Source: Aselliscus stoliczkanus (lineage: Eukaryota > Chordata > Mammalia > Chiroptera > Hipposideridae). From it: 64,000 nt of DNA. The stretch covers positions 8,093,501 to 8,157,500 of the forward strand of contig CM066736.1 in the NCBI GenBank assembly GCA_033961575.1. Reading direction: 5' to 3'. The translations under genes and the position numbers were made by a program. Shown here piece after piece: positions 10,425-20,705 of the stretch (position 1 is the stretch's first letter; the number at the start of each line of letters is the position of its first letter). The notes beneath the pieces are model-generated. The model was given only the letters and a program-made list of their open reading frames with translations. It searched no databases and was not told where the DNA came from.

Positions 10425-10620
10425 AACACTAGTTTTTAGGGATCTTGATAATTGATAACCCCCCAAAAGTTCTTGTAGTCAAAAAACCTGGAAAACAATG
10501 GATTAAGAAGGGTTGTTTACTGCAGGACTTCTCAGAGCCTTTAATCCATTAATGGTGTTGAGAGGCTCTAAAAGAGGGGTAGCAATTCAGAATTGTCCCA
10601 CCTAATGTTACCCTCAGGAC
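10425..10620. repeat. Possible old hAT-type DNA transposon relic
   Basis: The start 'ctgcagaacactagttttta' and the later 'ctgcaggacttctcagagcc' resemble terminal words of non-autonomous MER1-type elements. Family uncertain. Confidence 0.3.
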
Positions 10621-10745
10621 TCTGATTTTTAACACCACATCTCACAGGACCACTGTTTTGGGGAAAGATCTCTGTGCTCCTTTAAATCTCCATTCAAGTA
10701 TCCTGAGATAGAGAATGCAGAATATTACCATTTTGAGATAAGACT

Positions 10746-10850
10746 TGGGGGTGGCCGAGTGGCGTGGTGGTTAAGTGCTGGCTTGGGAAGCCAGCGGCCA
10801 AGGTTCGGGTCCCACATATGAGGGCCAGTGACACTGCCCTCAAAAAAAAA
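10746..10850 (+). mobile_element. Short tRNA-derived SINE
   Basis: Head 'gtggccgagtggcgtggtgg', B box 'ggttcgggtccc', end 'actgccctc' plus A9. Perfect TSD gagataagact at 10735-10745 and 10851-10861. Confidence 0.95.
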
Positions 10851-11029
10851 GAGATAAGACTCAAAGATGTTTGAGAAAGTGCAACCTGTCGTTTATGGAA
10901 CGAGGAGAAAGAGAATATGGCAGACATTGTCAGCCTTTTCCATTTAACCCATGAAAATTCCTCTGAGCTTGTGCTGCCCTCCCTTAGCACTGACATATCA
11001 TTAGTTTTAGAGAGACCAGGTGGTAAGGG

Positions 11030-11145
11030 AGCACAACCTTTAGGGAATGAGACAGGCTTAGTTCAAAATTATCCCCCCCTTACCTAATTGCTGTGTGTCC
11101 TTATGCAGTTGCCTCAACCTCTCTGAGCCTCTGCTAAGAAACTGA
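11030..11145 (+). repeat. MIR SINE fragment
   Basis: 'ctgtgtgtccttatgcagtt' and 'cctcaacctctctgagcctc' match the MIR core. Confidence 0.6.
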
Positions 11146-11529
11146 CCCTCAGGCAAGGATTCCTGTGCAAGGCGGTTAATTAAGAGGTGCTAAAAGAGTG
11201 CTGGAGTGATACAGGGAAGGGAAGGTGGCCCAGATGGGGGGCAGCATTAAGCTGGCCTCCAGAGTGGGCCAAGGAGTGGCGAGTAGAAGGCTACCCTGGG
11301 TGGGAGTGGAGCTAAGGCCCACTTAGGCTCTGCTTGCATGGCCAGAGAGCCTTCTGTGGTTCTGTACAAAGCCTTACAAAGATGCAGAAGTTGGCAGCGG
11401 TAATGGCTGGAGGACACTGAAGGCCCAAGGATCAATGGAGCCCAAAAGTGCTCAGCAGGGCACCTGGTAGCAGTGATAACATCTACCGGTTGTCTGGCAC
11501 GGACTAGTGTGCCAGGCACACAATTGAGT
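11146..11529. other. Non-coding unique block
   Basis: Purine-rich, no element recognised. Confidence 0.35.
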
Positions 11530-11747
11530 CCTCATAACAGTTCCGGCGGCTCTGAGCAATTATTTCCATTTTATAAATGAGGAAATGGAAGCCCAGAGAG
11601 GTTCAGTAACTCATCAGGGGTCATGCAGCTGGGGAATAGTGCAGCCGGGTTCAAGATTACACTCTGGCTGAAGGGTGTGACCTTAACCACTGCACTACAC
11701 AGCCACCTGTAGGCTGTGACCTTAACCACTGCACTACACAGCCACCT
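11530..11747 (-). repeat. MIR SINE with duplicated end
   Basis: Antisense MIR: 'ccattttataaatgaggaaa', 'cccagagaggttcagtaact', ending in the tRNA-like part 'ccttaaccactgcactac'. That last part occurs twice in tandem (period 39). Confidence 0.8.
11676..11747. repeat. 39-bp tandem duplication
   Basis: A 33-base word starting 'tgtgaccttaaccactgc' occurs at 11676-11708 and again, identical, at 11715-11747. It duplicates the MIR end. Confidence 0.95.
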
Positions 11748-12669
11748 TACACAGATGCTCATTAATTGTCCCTCCCCGACCTGCTCCTTCTTTTCCCTCC
11801 TTGCCCCACCCCACCCCCACACTCCCTTTTCTCCTTTCCTCTCCTTTCTCCTCTCTTTCTAGCCTCCTTCTCTCTTAGAACAGTCATCCTGGGACACTCA
11901 ATGCCCAATAAATATATTCGGAGTTGAATAGCATCCCAGTTTGGTGCGATAGATGCTTAATCTACTAAATTTTGATTGAATCAACTGTCAGAGAAATCTG
12001 AGTGCATGCGAACTCTGTGGAGGTAGGGGATTGTGGCCACGGAATTGAATACCTTTGCAAATCTCAATAACTCCCTGAAATTCTCTGAGGGATGTGGAAT
12101 GGAAGAGCATGAAGAATGATGAACATGACAAGTGGGGATCCTTTAGTCCCCCATGTTTCCTCCTCTCTTCTCCCTCCCCCCTCCCCCAGCTCTCCAGCAT
12201 AATACCGGGAAAAAAAAAAAATAACTGCAGTGTAAATGCAGTCATTCTTAATGGGATATTTGTGTGTCTGGGGCATGGAAAGTGGCTGGGTCACGCTGAA
12301 CCATCAAACATTAAGAAGCTTGTTAAGCAAGGGGGCTGGGTGTGGTTACATGAGGGCACATTTCCGTTTTCTGTGTGTTCGGAATTGTCTGACTCTAAGC
12401 CCACTAATCAGACATGATAAATGTCTGGTTGCAGCCATGGGCTTAGCGTTTGCATTGGAGAAAGCAAATCTTGAAAAGGTCATCATTTAATTTTTGCCTC
12501 TTGCAGTCAGCCTGCATCCTGGCTCTATGCAATTCAAAGCTATGCGGTAAAATCACTGCTTGCTCGGTTACTTTAACTCTGGGGAGCTTATTTCAGGTTT
12601 CTAGCCATTGGATGGAACAGCATGCTCCAAGTGACCTGGATCAGAGAGGGTGTTAGGTGTGGTTGAATG
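11748..12669. other. Non-coding unique block, repeat-poor
   Basis: Pyrimidine-rich to about 11875, then balanced unique sequence with no repeat signature at 11880-12660. Open frames on both strands are unfamiliar. Could include conserved non-coding sequence. Confidence 0.4.
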
Positions 12670-12680
12670 TGAAGGTTAGG

Positions 12681-12799
12681 CTTTTTTTTTCTTTTTCTTT
12701 TTTTTGAGGGTAGTGTCACTGGCCCTCATATGTGGGATCCAAACCGGGGCCTCTGGCTTCCCAAGCCAGCGCTTAACCACTGCGCCACTCAGCTGACCC
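12681..12799 (-). mobile_element. Short tRNA-derived SINE
   Basis: T-rich tail at left; 'gtgggatccaaaccggggcc' and 'gcgcttaaccactgcgcc' at right. TSD tgaaggttagg (12670-12680) and tgaagtttagg (12800-12810). Confidence 0.93.
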
Positions 12800-12810
12800 T
12801 GAAGTTTAGG

Positions 12811-13869
12811 TTTTTAACCTCTGAGAAATGCTAGAAATTATGGAGATCTGTGACTATACTTTTAGGAGAGAGACAAGTGGGCTTTTGTGGTAAAAGCACA
12901 GCTGCCTTCATTCATTCAACACAGAGAAAAGTGGACTCATGACCGGGGCAGTGACTGAGCCCTGGGTGGCTGGGTCCAGCTATACCTGAAGCTGTGCCTG
13001 GTCACTTCATTTACCTGAAACAACACATTCTTTTTTTTTTTTTGAAACAACACATTCTTATTCTTTAAAAAAATTTCAGAAGTTGGGTTTTGTTCTGCTA
13101 TAACTTAAGGAGTTCTGACTGATAAGTCAAACATAAAGATACTGTGAGAGTTGCAGAAATGACGCTTAGAAGGTTTGAAATGATAGTTTCCTAGATCAAA
13201 CCACAAGGCCTTATTAATTTGAAGGAACCCTTGATTCTTTTGACCCCACAACAAAGGGTCAGATTGTCCAACGTCAGTACGTATGAGTTTCTGCCTCATG
13301 TGAAGTTAACACACTTGGTTTCATGAAACGTCTACTGGTTTCTTTGGTTTTGCCAAACAATATTCTTATCCCTGTAGAGGTCATCCAGGTACTTAATAGA
13401 TCTACTCAGTTTTATTGCCAGGCAGACTGGTTGTCCTCAAGCTGTGCGTTAATAATCAAGTAAAGAGCTTGAACTGTATTTGAAGATAGTTGTCACAACT
13501 GGAAAAAAAAAAAATTCTGCGAGCAGTGCCTGACCTGCATTGGAGCCTCGATTTTGGGGAGGCAGGTGTAGGGTATTTCAAAGCGGGGAGAGCCCTCCTC
13601 TGTAAAAGTCATCTTTCCATTCCAGCTGGGGCTTGACTCACTATCCTCTGGGGAAAATCGCATCTGGTTTGGATTTCATAGTATGGTACTTAAGTATCTT
13701 CACAGAATTGTTCGAAGATTGCAATTGCTTCCAGTAGATCTGATTCATGAGTTCATGGCTACAGCAGCTGCTCTCTGAATCAGTTTGTACATATGAATGG
13801 GATTTGGAATTAAGGGGGATGGAAGCAGACAGCTTGGGGACAGTCACGGGAAGCAGTTTCATAGAAGAG
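12811..13869. other. Non-coding unique block
   Basis: No gene or named repeat, except the poly(T)-only insertion at 13033-13043. Confidence 0.4.
13017..13059 (-). repeat. Poly(A)-only retroinsertion with TSD
   Basis: The 16-base word gaaacaacacattctt occurs at 13017-13032 and 13044-13059, separated only by an 11-base T run. This looks like reverse-transcribed tail sequence with no body. Confidence 0.7.
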
Positions 13870-14112
13870 CCGTGACGCACAGGGCTTCCAGCCCAGGTTC
13901 AAATCCCAGCTCTGTCTAGTTGGGGGTCCCTGGACAATTATTGTATTGTCTCTGAGCTTCCATTTTCTGTCTGTGAAATGGGGTTAATACCAGTGCCTGC
14001 CTCATGGGTTGCTGTGAGGATTAAATTTGACAATGAATGTACAGTACATAGCCCAATGGCAGAGTTATGGTACTATGTGCTATAAGCACATAGTATATGC
14101 TCAATAAAAGGT
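13870..14112 (+). repeat. MIR SINE, nearly full
   Basis: 'aggttcaaatcccagctctg', 'ctgtctgtgaaatggggtta', 'gctgtgaggattaaatttg', ending 'atgctcaataaa'. It contains a perfect 25-base palindrome at 14071-14095. Confidence 0.88.
14071..14095. repeat. Perfect palindrome (11-bp arms, 3-nt loop)
   Basis: Arms tactatgtgct / agcacatagta around the loop 'ata'. The right arm is the expected MIR word; the left arm is an inverted copy of it. Confidence 0.95.
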
Positions 14113-14717
14113 AGATGGTTGTACCAATCAGGATGTTTTTATTATGACAAGAAAAATCATGATTCAAGTGGCTTAAACAATAAGGAAATTTTATTATCTC
14201 AAGTAATGGTGATTCCAGTATTAATTCAGTACCTTGATAACTTCACCAAGGAACAGTGTTCCCATATCTCTCCTCTGCTATCTCAGTGTCAGCAGCCCTA
14301 ATGGTCACATGATGACTTTTCCACTTCAAGGTGTCAGATACAATTTCATGTCCAGTCATGGAAGAATTTCCATTTGCTTTTGTGTGTATCCTTTGAAGAG
14401 CAAAAATACCTTTCTCTGAAGACCTCAATGGTTGTCTCCTCACCTCTTACTGGCTGTAAATGCAGCAGATGCCTAAAGCAAAAGGAATGGGCCCAGAAGA
14501 ATGACCAGGGGAGAGAGAGGGTCACCCTTGCTCAAGAATCCTATGGCAGATTGCATTTTCCAAGTATCACAATGATGTCTTCCATCTCACGTACTCTCCT
14601 TATCATGTAATTTTGGTGATCTTTCCATTGAGTGGTGGTCTCTAGGTCCTCTCCCCTTGAATATGGGCAAACTTGGGATTATGGTGGAGTGAAACCATGT
14701 GACTTCTGGTAGGTTAT
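14113..14717. repeat. Old repeat-like block, family unassigned
   Basis: 'accaatcaggatgtttttat' and 'caagtggcttaaacaataag' resemble a widespread old mammalian repeat also seen near 27.7 and 54.6 kb. Beyond about 14600 nothing is recognised. Confidence 0.4.
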
Positions 14718-14731
14718 AAAAACCCAGTATA

Positions 14732-14855
14732 GGGCTAGTCGAGTGGCGCGGTGGTTAAGCGCTGGCTTGGGACGCCAGTGGCCCCAGTTCGGTCCCATAT
14801 ATGAGGGCCAGTGACACTGCCCTCAAAAAAAAATAAAAAATAAAAAATAATAAAT
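14732..14855 (+). mobile_element. Short tRNA-derived SINE
   Basis: Head 'gggctagtcgagtggcgcgg', end 'actgccctc' with a TAAAA-rich tail. TSD aaaaacccagtata at 14718-14731 and 14856-14869. Confidence 0.95.
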
Positions 14856-14869
14856 AAAAACCCAGTATA

Positions 14870-15770
14870 GCTTTCATCTTGTTTTCTTGGAATGCTTGCT
14901 GTTGGAAGCCGGCTGCCATGCTGAGAGGAAGCCCAAATAGCCTATGGAGGGTCCCATGTGGAGGGGAACCAAAGCTCCTCGCCCACAGTCACGGCTGAGT
15001 TCCTAGCCCACAGCCAGTACTATCTTGCTAGCCACGTAAGTGAACCATCTTAAAAGTGGACTGTCCAGCTTCTGGCCAAGCTGCCCTACATGCCATTTAT
15101 GGAGCAAGAATCAGCTATTCTCACTGAGCTTTGCCCAAGTTGCAGATTTCTGAGCAAAGTCAATGATGTCATTTTAAAACACTTAAGTTTTGAAGTGGGT
15201 TTTTCCCCACCAAGAGATAACCATAACAGGTAAGCAGACCCTGGACAGGATGGGAGCTTTGACGGAAAGGAGGCAAGGATGTTGGGAAGGCAACCAACTG
15301 TGTTTGCTACACATTAAAGACAATGATGGTGATGATAATAATGAACTGGAATTTATTAAGCTATATTTCTAGTGCTGGTGGATAAATTCTCTTCCTGGTC
15401 CAATAGAGGAAGGCTTACAACAAAGGGAGGTATGTCTGGGACAATCTTCAATGAAAAGGTTGAAATTTAGACTTCTGATGTTCTCTGCAAATTGGGTTAT
15501 ATGACCAATCATCATATGTGTGCCTGAAAAGTACCAATTTATTAAGGGTCAACATGTAAACTATACCAGAATTTCTGTCCTTCTATTTTGGCACTTCTTT
15601 ATTATTTATCAGTATACCAAGAGCATTAAAATATAAAGATGGTTTGGATTTCTCTCAGTTGCTAAGAGTTCTTGCTGATGGATATGTTTTCCTATCAATC
15701 ACTTCTTGCTTGTGGTTAAACATGGAATTTCTGGACCATATCTTGGATCCTTGTTCAATTGATGGCTAAC
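14870..15770. other. Non-coding unique block
   Basis: AT-rich from 15160; no element or exon recognised. Confidence 0.4.
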
Positions 15771-15802
15771 TCATTCATTCATTCATTCATTCATTCATTC
15801 AT
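15771..15802. repeat. (ATTC)n repeat
   Basis: About eight pure TCAT/ATTC units. Confidence 0.95.
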
Positions 15803-15934
15803 GTATGTGTATTTGAGGCCTGCCTTGATCAGGCTTTCTGATTTCTTATTCATCTTTTGTCTTAATTGTTCTTATCAAAGCAAGTCCATTGCTAGAGCAG
15901 CTCTGTAACTAACCAGAATACCAGCCCACAGTGA

Positions 15935-16500
15935 GAGATTCTCACAGAACTGTCTGCAGACCAGCAGCATGGACTTAGCCAGGTCTCTGCACTCTACCCC
16001 AGATCTTCTGAGTTTCCAGATCAACGGTCAGGGGTCAGGCCCAGGAATATGCATTTAAAAATAAAAAACTTTATTGGGGAACAATGTGCTTTTTCCAGGA
16101 CCCATCAGCTCCAAGTCTTAGTTGTGGAAGGCACGGCTAGCTCAGCTCCAAGTCTAGACGCCATCCGGCCACCCGCCGTCAGCTCAGGGCAGCTCAGTTC
16201 AAGGTGCTGAGTTCAATCTTAGTTGCAGGTGGGCGTAGCCCACCATCCCATGGAGGAGTCAAATGGGAAACCTTGTTGTTAAACGGGAAACCTTGCTCTC
16301 ACCAGCTGAACCATCCAGCTGCCCACTGGCAGCTCTGCTCAGGTGCAGCTCACTGGCCCATGTGGGAATCGAACGGGCACTCCTGTTACTCAGAGCACGT
16401 GTTCTAACCAACTAAGTCACCCGGCCACCCCAGGAATATGCATTTTAAAAGCATCCCTGTAATTCTCATGCCACGAAAGCTCGAGAACAATTGACCAGTT
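15935..16500. repeat. MER20-like hAT relic, SINE-split
   Basis: 'gcagaccagcagcatggac', 'ccccagatcttctgagtttc' and 'caggcccaggaatatgcatt' precede the SINE; 'gtaattctcatgccacgaaa' and 'gctcgagaacaattgacc' follow. This order and wording fit a non-autonomous hAT-Charlie (MER20) element. Confidence 0.65.
16061..16429 (-). mobile_element. Older multi-unit tRNA SINE
   Basis: Begins (reverse) with 'actttattggggaac', then three tRNA-like units with degraded B boxes such as 'gaatcgaacgggcactcctg'. A TSD of about 20 bases, ccaggaatatgcatttaaaa (16041-16060), recurs at 16430-16449 with one base inserted. The well-kept TSD shows that this family was also active fairly recently. Confidence 0.92.
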
Positions 16501-16652
16501 TTCCAACATGTACTTGAAGGTGCTGTGTTGAAAAGGGTTTTGGGGTTGAATCTAGCAAGCCCTGTATCATTTATGATCCCTCTTATAAATTCACAATGTA
16601 AACTTGCCTATTAAAGGCTCTGAAAAGTCCTGCAGGTAAGAATCATGTTGGT

Positions 16653-16763
16653 TGGGCCGGCCGAGTGGCGCGGTGGTTAAGCGCTGGCTTGGGAAGCCAG
16701 CTGCCCCAGTTCAGGTCCTACATAGGAGGGCCATTGACACTGCCCTCAAAAAAAAGAAAAAAA
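16653..16763 (+). mobile_element. Short tRNA-derived SINE
   Basis: Close to consensus: 'gggccggccgagtggcgcgg', 'gcgctggcttgggaagcc'. Perfect 15-base TSD aagaatcatgttggt at 16638-16652 and 16764-16778. Confidence 0.97.
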
Positions 16764-17011
16764 AAGAATCATGTTGGTCTTTGTTCAACCGTGTCTCCCA
16801 AACATTTGTACATGCAACTTTTTTTATTTGTTTCATGTCATACCTATTAACATTCTGGAAATTCATGCAGCATGGCACATGTTTTGATATATTACATGTG
16901 CTGGTGTCTTCTAGCAATGATGATCTTGTGGCTAATTTACAATTGCTGGGGAGTATGCATTCTGCGTAAGAAAGGTTTCTGAGGAAATAATTTTATGTTA
17001 AAAGTTCATTG

Positions 17012-17115
17012 GGCCGGCTGAGTGGTGCGGTGGTTAAACACTAGCTTGGGAAGCCAGCGGCCGGGTTCAGGTCCCACATATGAGGGCCAGTGATACTACC
17101 CTCAAAAAAAAAAAA
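17012..17115 (+). mobile_element. Short tRNA-derived SINE
   Basis: 'ggccggctgagtggtgcgg' head, A15 tail. TSD aaagttcattg at 17001-17011 and 17116-17126. Confidence 0.95.
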
Positions 17116-17130
17116 AAAGTTCATTGTACT

Positions 17131-17283
17131 AAGACTGAACTCGGCATCTTGAGCTGAGTGGAGCAACTGGACTTGGAGCTGAGCTAGCTGCGTCCTCCAC
17201 AACTAAGATTGAAGGACAACAACCTGGTTGTTCTCCTCCCCCAATTCCCCAATGAAATCTTAAAAACAAAAAAAAACAGAAAA
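17131..17283 (+). mobile_element. Older tRNA SINE, 3' portion only
   Basis: 'aactcggcatcttgagctga', 'gcgtcctccacaactaagat', 'cccaattccccaatgaaatc' plus an A-rich end. Only the tRNA-unrelated tail is present; AATAAA is mutated to AATGAA. Confidence 0.75.
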
Positions 17284-17495
17284 AAAGTTTGTTGTTGTGA
17301 AGACAGCGTGGAATAGAGAAGCAATAACCGGCCCTGTTACTGAGAGCTGCAGGTCCAAGCCTGGTCCATCACTTCTTAGCTGTGAAATCTCAGAGAATGT
17401 CCTTAAGCAGCTTGAGCCTCAGTGTCCTCACCTGTACAGTGAGAAGACAAATCTATGCCTGGCTGAGTTGTGGTATTAAATGTGAAAGCATCTAG

Positions 17496-17604
17496 GGGGC
17501 CGGCCGAATGGCACGGTGGTTAAGTTCTGGCTTGGGAAGCCAGCGGCCCCGGTTCGGTCCCACATATGAGGGCCAGTGACACTGCCCTCAAAAAAAAAAA
17601 AATA
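17496..17604 (+). mobile_element. Short tRNA-derived SINE
   Basis: 'gggccggccgaatggcacgg' head, A tail. TSD gaaagcatctag at 17484-17495 and 17605-17616. Confidence 0.97.
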
Positions 17605-17616
17605 GAAAGCATCTAG

Positions 17617-18050
17617 CACAGGGGCACACCGTGGGCTCTCAGTGGGGAGCTGTGTGGCTGGGGCAAAGTAAGCAAGAGGGAGATGAGGAGAGGATGAGAT
17701 TGGTGAGATCACGGGGACAGGCTGAATGGGGCCATGTGAACCACTGTAGAGTCATTGGCTTCCTTTCTGAGAGAAGTAGGGCATCTCTGCCAAGATTTGA
17801 CCAGAGGAGTAATGGGTTCTGATCTTTTCTTCTCTAAACAGGATTACACTGCTTGCTGTGTTGAGAGTAGACTACCAGGTGGGACCAGGGAGATCATTTA
17901 GGAGACAGTTACAATGACCCAGGTGAGAGAAATGAGAGCATGGTCCAGGAGGTTAGTTGTGGAGGCCATGGGAAGTGTTTGGATTCCAGATATGTGTTGG
18001 AGGCTGAGTCAATAGAATCTGCTGATGGATTGTGTGATTGTCAGTAAAAT
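17617..18050 (-). repeat. L2 LINE fragment
   Basis: Reversed L2: 'attacactgcttgctgtgtt', 'gagagtagactacc', 'tagaatctgctgatggattg'. Confidence 0.7.
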
Positions 18051-18185
18051 GCTCTAAAGAAAACAAATGTTTTGCTACACCTGTAGGAAGGTCTGCTAAG
18101 TGTTTGATATATGGGGGCCAATCAACTTGTTGATAGATGATGGTTGCTGTTGGGCTGGTGCCCAGATTGTCAGATTTTTGTTTGT

Positions 18186-18475
18186 TTGTTTTTGTTTTTA
18201 ATTATTTTTCAGTTATAGCTGATGATCAATATTTTTTTATATTAGTTTCAGTTGTACAGCATAATGGTTAGACATTTATATAATTTAAAAATTGATCCCC
18301 CAATTAGTCTAGTACCCGGCTGGCACTATTCCCTGTACTTTACATCCCTGTGACTGTCTTGTAACTAGTAATTTGTATTTCTTAATCCCCTCACCTTTTT
18401 CACCCAGCCCCACAGCACCCTCCCATCTGGCAAGCAGATGGTCAAATTAATTGACCTTCACCTCTGGTGTCCTTT
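18186..18475 (-). repeat. L1 3' UTR fragment
   Basis: Antisense L1 terminus of the type common in laurasiatherians: 'tagtttcagttgtacagcat', 'ccctgtactttacatccctg', 'tcccctcacctttttcaccc'. Confidence 0.75.
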
Positions 18476-18499
18476 GGTCTATCTACTTGGGTTCAAAGG

Positions 18500-18600
18500 A
18501 TGAAGAAGATACTGATAATGATAACAGCTAGTATTGTTTCAGAACTTTATGACAGATACTGTTTTTAGTACTCACGTCTCATAGAGTAGATAGTCTTTGT
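18500..18600 (-). repeat. MIR fragment
   Basis: 'gataatgataacagctagta' and 'gacagatactgtttttagta' fit the reversed MIR 3' end. Confidence 0.5.
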
Positions 18601-18749
18601 TATATTTTTAGAAAAAAATTTGAAATAACCACAAAGTTACAGAAACATTGTTACCAAAATTTTTTTCCCTACTGAATCATTGGACAATAAGTTAGTTGCT
18701 TCACTTAGCCTTTTGGTGCCTCAGTTTCTTCTAGTGTAAAAAGGTTAGG

Positions 18750-18985
18750 AATGTGGGATTTGAAGTCAGACAGACCTAAGATCAAATCTTGGCTCTACCA
18801 CTAACATGATGGATGGCCTTGGGCAGGACAGAGCAACTCTCTAAGCCTCAGTTTCCCATTCTGAAAAAGGGGAAAATCACAGCACCTGCTTTCTCAGGTG
18901 GTTGTGAGGGCTTCTGTGGGGTAATATGTGTAGAGCAGCTATCAGGGCACCTGCCTGGTCCTCATAAGTCATTAGTAAAGGTATG
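18750..18985 (+). repeat. MIR SINE, nearly full
   Basis: 'gggatttgaagtcagacaga', 'cttggctctaccactaacat', 'ctaagcctcagtttcccatt'. Confidence 0.88.
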
Positions 18986-19084
18986 CCTGGGATTCTTGTT
19001 TAGGTCTCAGAAAATAGTGTATTTCACTCAAAAGGGGGAAATAGTAATTACAGACACAATTTTGTCTACGCCCCTGGAAGGGGT

Positions 19085-19185
19085 CTTCATGGAAGTGATG
19101 AGTTGTCTTCCCATTTTACAGATGAGGCAACTGAGTCCCAGAAAGAGTAAGAGGCTCTTGACAGGACACAGATGTGGCATTCAAG
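19085..19185 (-). repeat. MIR fragment
   Basis: 'cccattttacagatgaggca' and 'actgagtcccagaaagagta', antisense MIR core. Confidence 0.75.
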
Positions 19186-19236
19186 GCTTTCTCTCCCGTT
19201 CAGTCTTCAGAATGTTCCTTTAAAAGTGTGTGTGCT

Positions 19237-19750
19237 TTGGGCCGGCCGAGTGGCGCATTGGTTAAGCGCTGGTTTTGGGATGCCAGCAGCCCCGGTTCGG
19301 ATCCCACATATGAGGGCCAGTGACACTGCCCTCCACAGCTAACAACAGCTCCACCTGGAGCTGGGCTGTGCGAGCCCCGGTGATGGTGTGGGCTGCAGCC
19401 CCTGCTGCAGTGGGCTGCCATAGGCTACAGTGAGCGGCCTGCAGCCAGCGTGAGCGGCTGGCAGCCAAGAGTGAGCTGCCGGCAGCCAAGAGTGAGCTGC
19501 CAATAGCCGCAGTGAGCGACATCCAGAGGCCAGCGACCGATCTGCCTCATCCGGGAGGAGTGCAATGACGATACCAACAGTGAAGCAACATCCTCCGCAA
19601 CTAAACTGAAGAACAAAAAGACAGCAACTTGTCTGTTCCCCTTCCCCGATTTCCCAACGCTGTTCCCCTCCGCCAATTCCCCAATAAAATCTTTAAAAAA
19701 AAAAAAAAAAAAAAAGTCCTTGAATGTACTTTCAAAAAAAAAAAAAAAAA
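19237..19750 (+). mobile_element. Long T+ SINE with extra 3' segment
   Basis: Full head and body with an internal repeat of the 'ggcagccaagagtgagctgc' module (two copies near 19460-19500), then 'cccaataaaatcttt' and a poly(A). After the A run comes gtccttgaatgtactttc (19716-19733) and a second A run. TSD aaagtgtgtgtgct at 19223-19236 and 19751-19764 encloses all of it. Confidence 0.93.
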
Positions 19751-19764
19751 AAAGTGTGTGTGCT

Positions 19765-20344
19765 ACCCTTGGTGAGCAATTAAGGAAGAGTTATTCTGGA
19801 AGCACTTCTGATTAAAATGAAAACACTTTGTTTCTAAGCAGCTTTGAACAAACCTTCTTCCTTACCCCATCCTCCCAACAAGCAACCCTGTGCCTTCTGG
19901 GTCAGCAGCCCCCTGTGATTGTACTTGAACATCATGAGGTGTTTGAACATCAAAGCAGGGACCATCCTCTCCTCTCTACACAATGGGGACAATATTGCTT
20001 TCTTCTGATTGAGACGTAATTGTTGTCAGGATTTCAGCAGGGGGGAGGGAGGACAAAAATGCTGAAAGTCATTCCGTATCCTTACAAAGTTATTCGCTCT
20101 GCTTCCATTCAGTGGGGCAACTTTGCTTTCTTTGGGTTTCCATTAACTCTGTAAAACTCTTTATTTATTGTGGAGGAGTATTTTCCTGGCATGTCTCTCA
20201 TTCAACCGATTCCAGGTTAACCATTTCCCAGTTAAGCCTCACTCCACAGGAATGAAACACTGGACAAAGAAGTTTTAGTATGAAATCCTCTGTGTGTGTG
20301 TGTGCATCCATTCATCTACCCATCCATCCATTTACTCATTCATC
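19765..20344. other. Non-coding unique block
   Basis: No gene seen. A short TG tract and loose CCAT units lie at 20289-20345. Confidence 0.4.
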
Positions 20345-20450
20345 CTGTGAAGAAAGTATTGTTACTTTGATTTAGATAAGGAACCCAAAGCTCAGAGAAG
20401 TTGTGATATGCCTAAGGTTACACAGCCAATCAGAAGAAGTGCTGGGTTTT
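20345..20450 (-). repeat. MIR fragment
   Basis: 'aaagctcagagaagttgtga' and 'cctaaggttacacagccaat', antisense MIR. Confidence 0.7.
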
Positions 20451-20511
20451 GCTATAAGCAATAGGGGGAACTCACTCCTCTCTTATTGTCTTCTGCAGGG
20501 GTCAGCAAACA

Positions 20512-20705
20512 TTTTCTTAAAGGGCAACATAGTAGTTATTTTAGGTTTGATAGGACACACAGTTTCTCTTAACAACTACTGAGCTCTGCCACTGTAGCAT
20601 GAAAGCAACCATAGACAGTATGCAAATGAATCGGTGTGAGTTTATTGTAATAAAACTTTGTTTACAAAAACACATAGCAGACCAGATTGATAGTTTGCCA
20701 GCTCC
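20512..20705 (+). repeat. hAT-Charlie-type non-autonomous DNA transposon
   Basis: 'ggggtcagcaaacattttct', 'taaagggcaacatagtagtt', 'gtaataaaactttgtttaca', closing with 'gatagtttgccagctcctgc'. The ends are mutually complementary in outline (ggtcagcaaac / gtttgccagctcc). I know the family but not its exact name. Confidence 0.75.

Noticed and set aside
16653..16763. tRNA gene (A and B boxes, anticodon-like stem)
   Set aside because: The same head recurs in more than 20 copies with A tails and TSDs, so it is a SINE promoter, not a tRNA gene.
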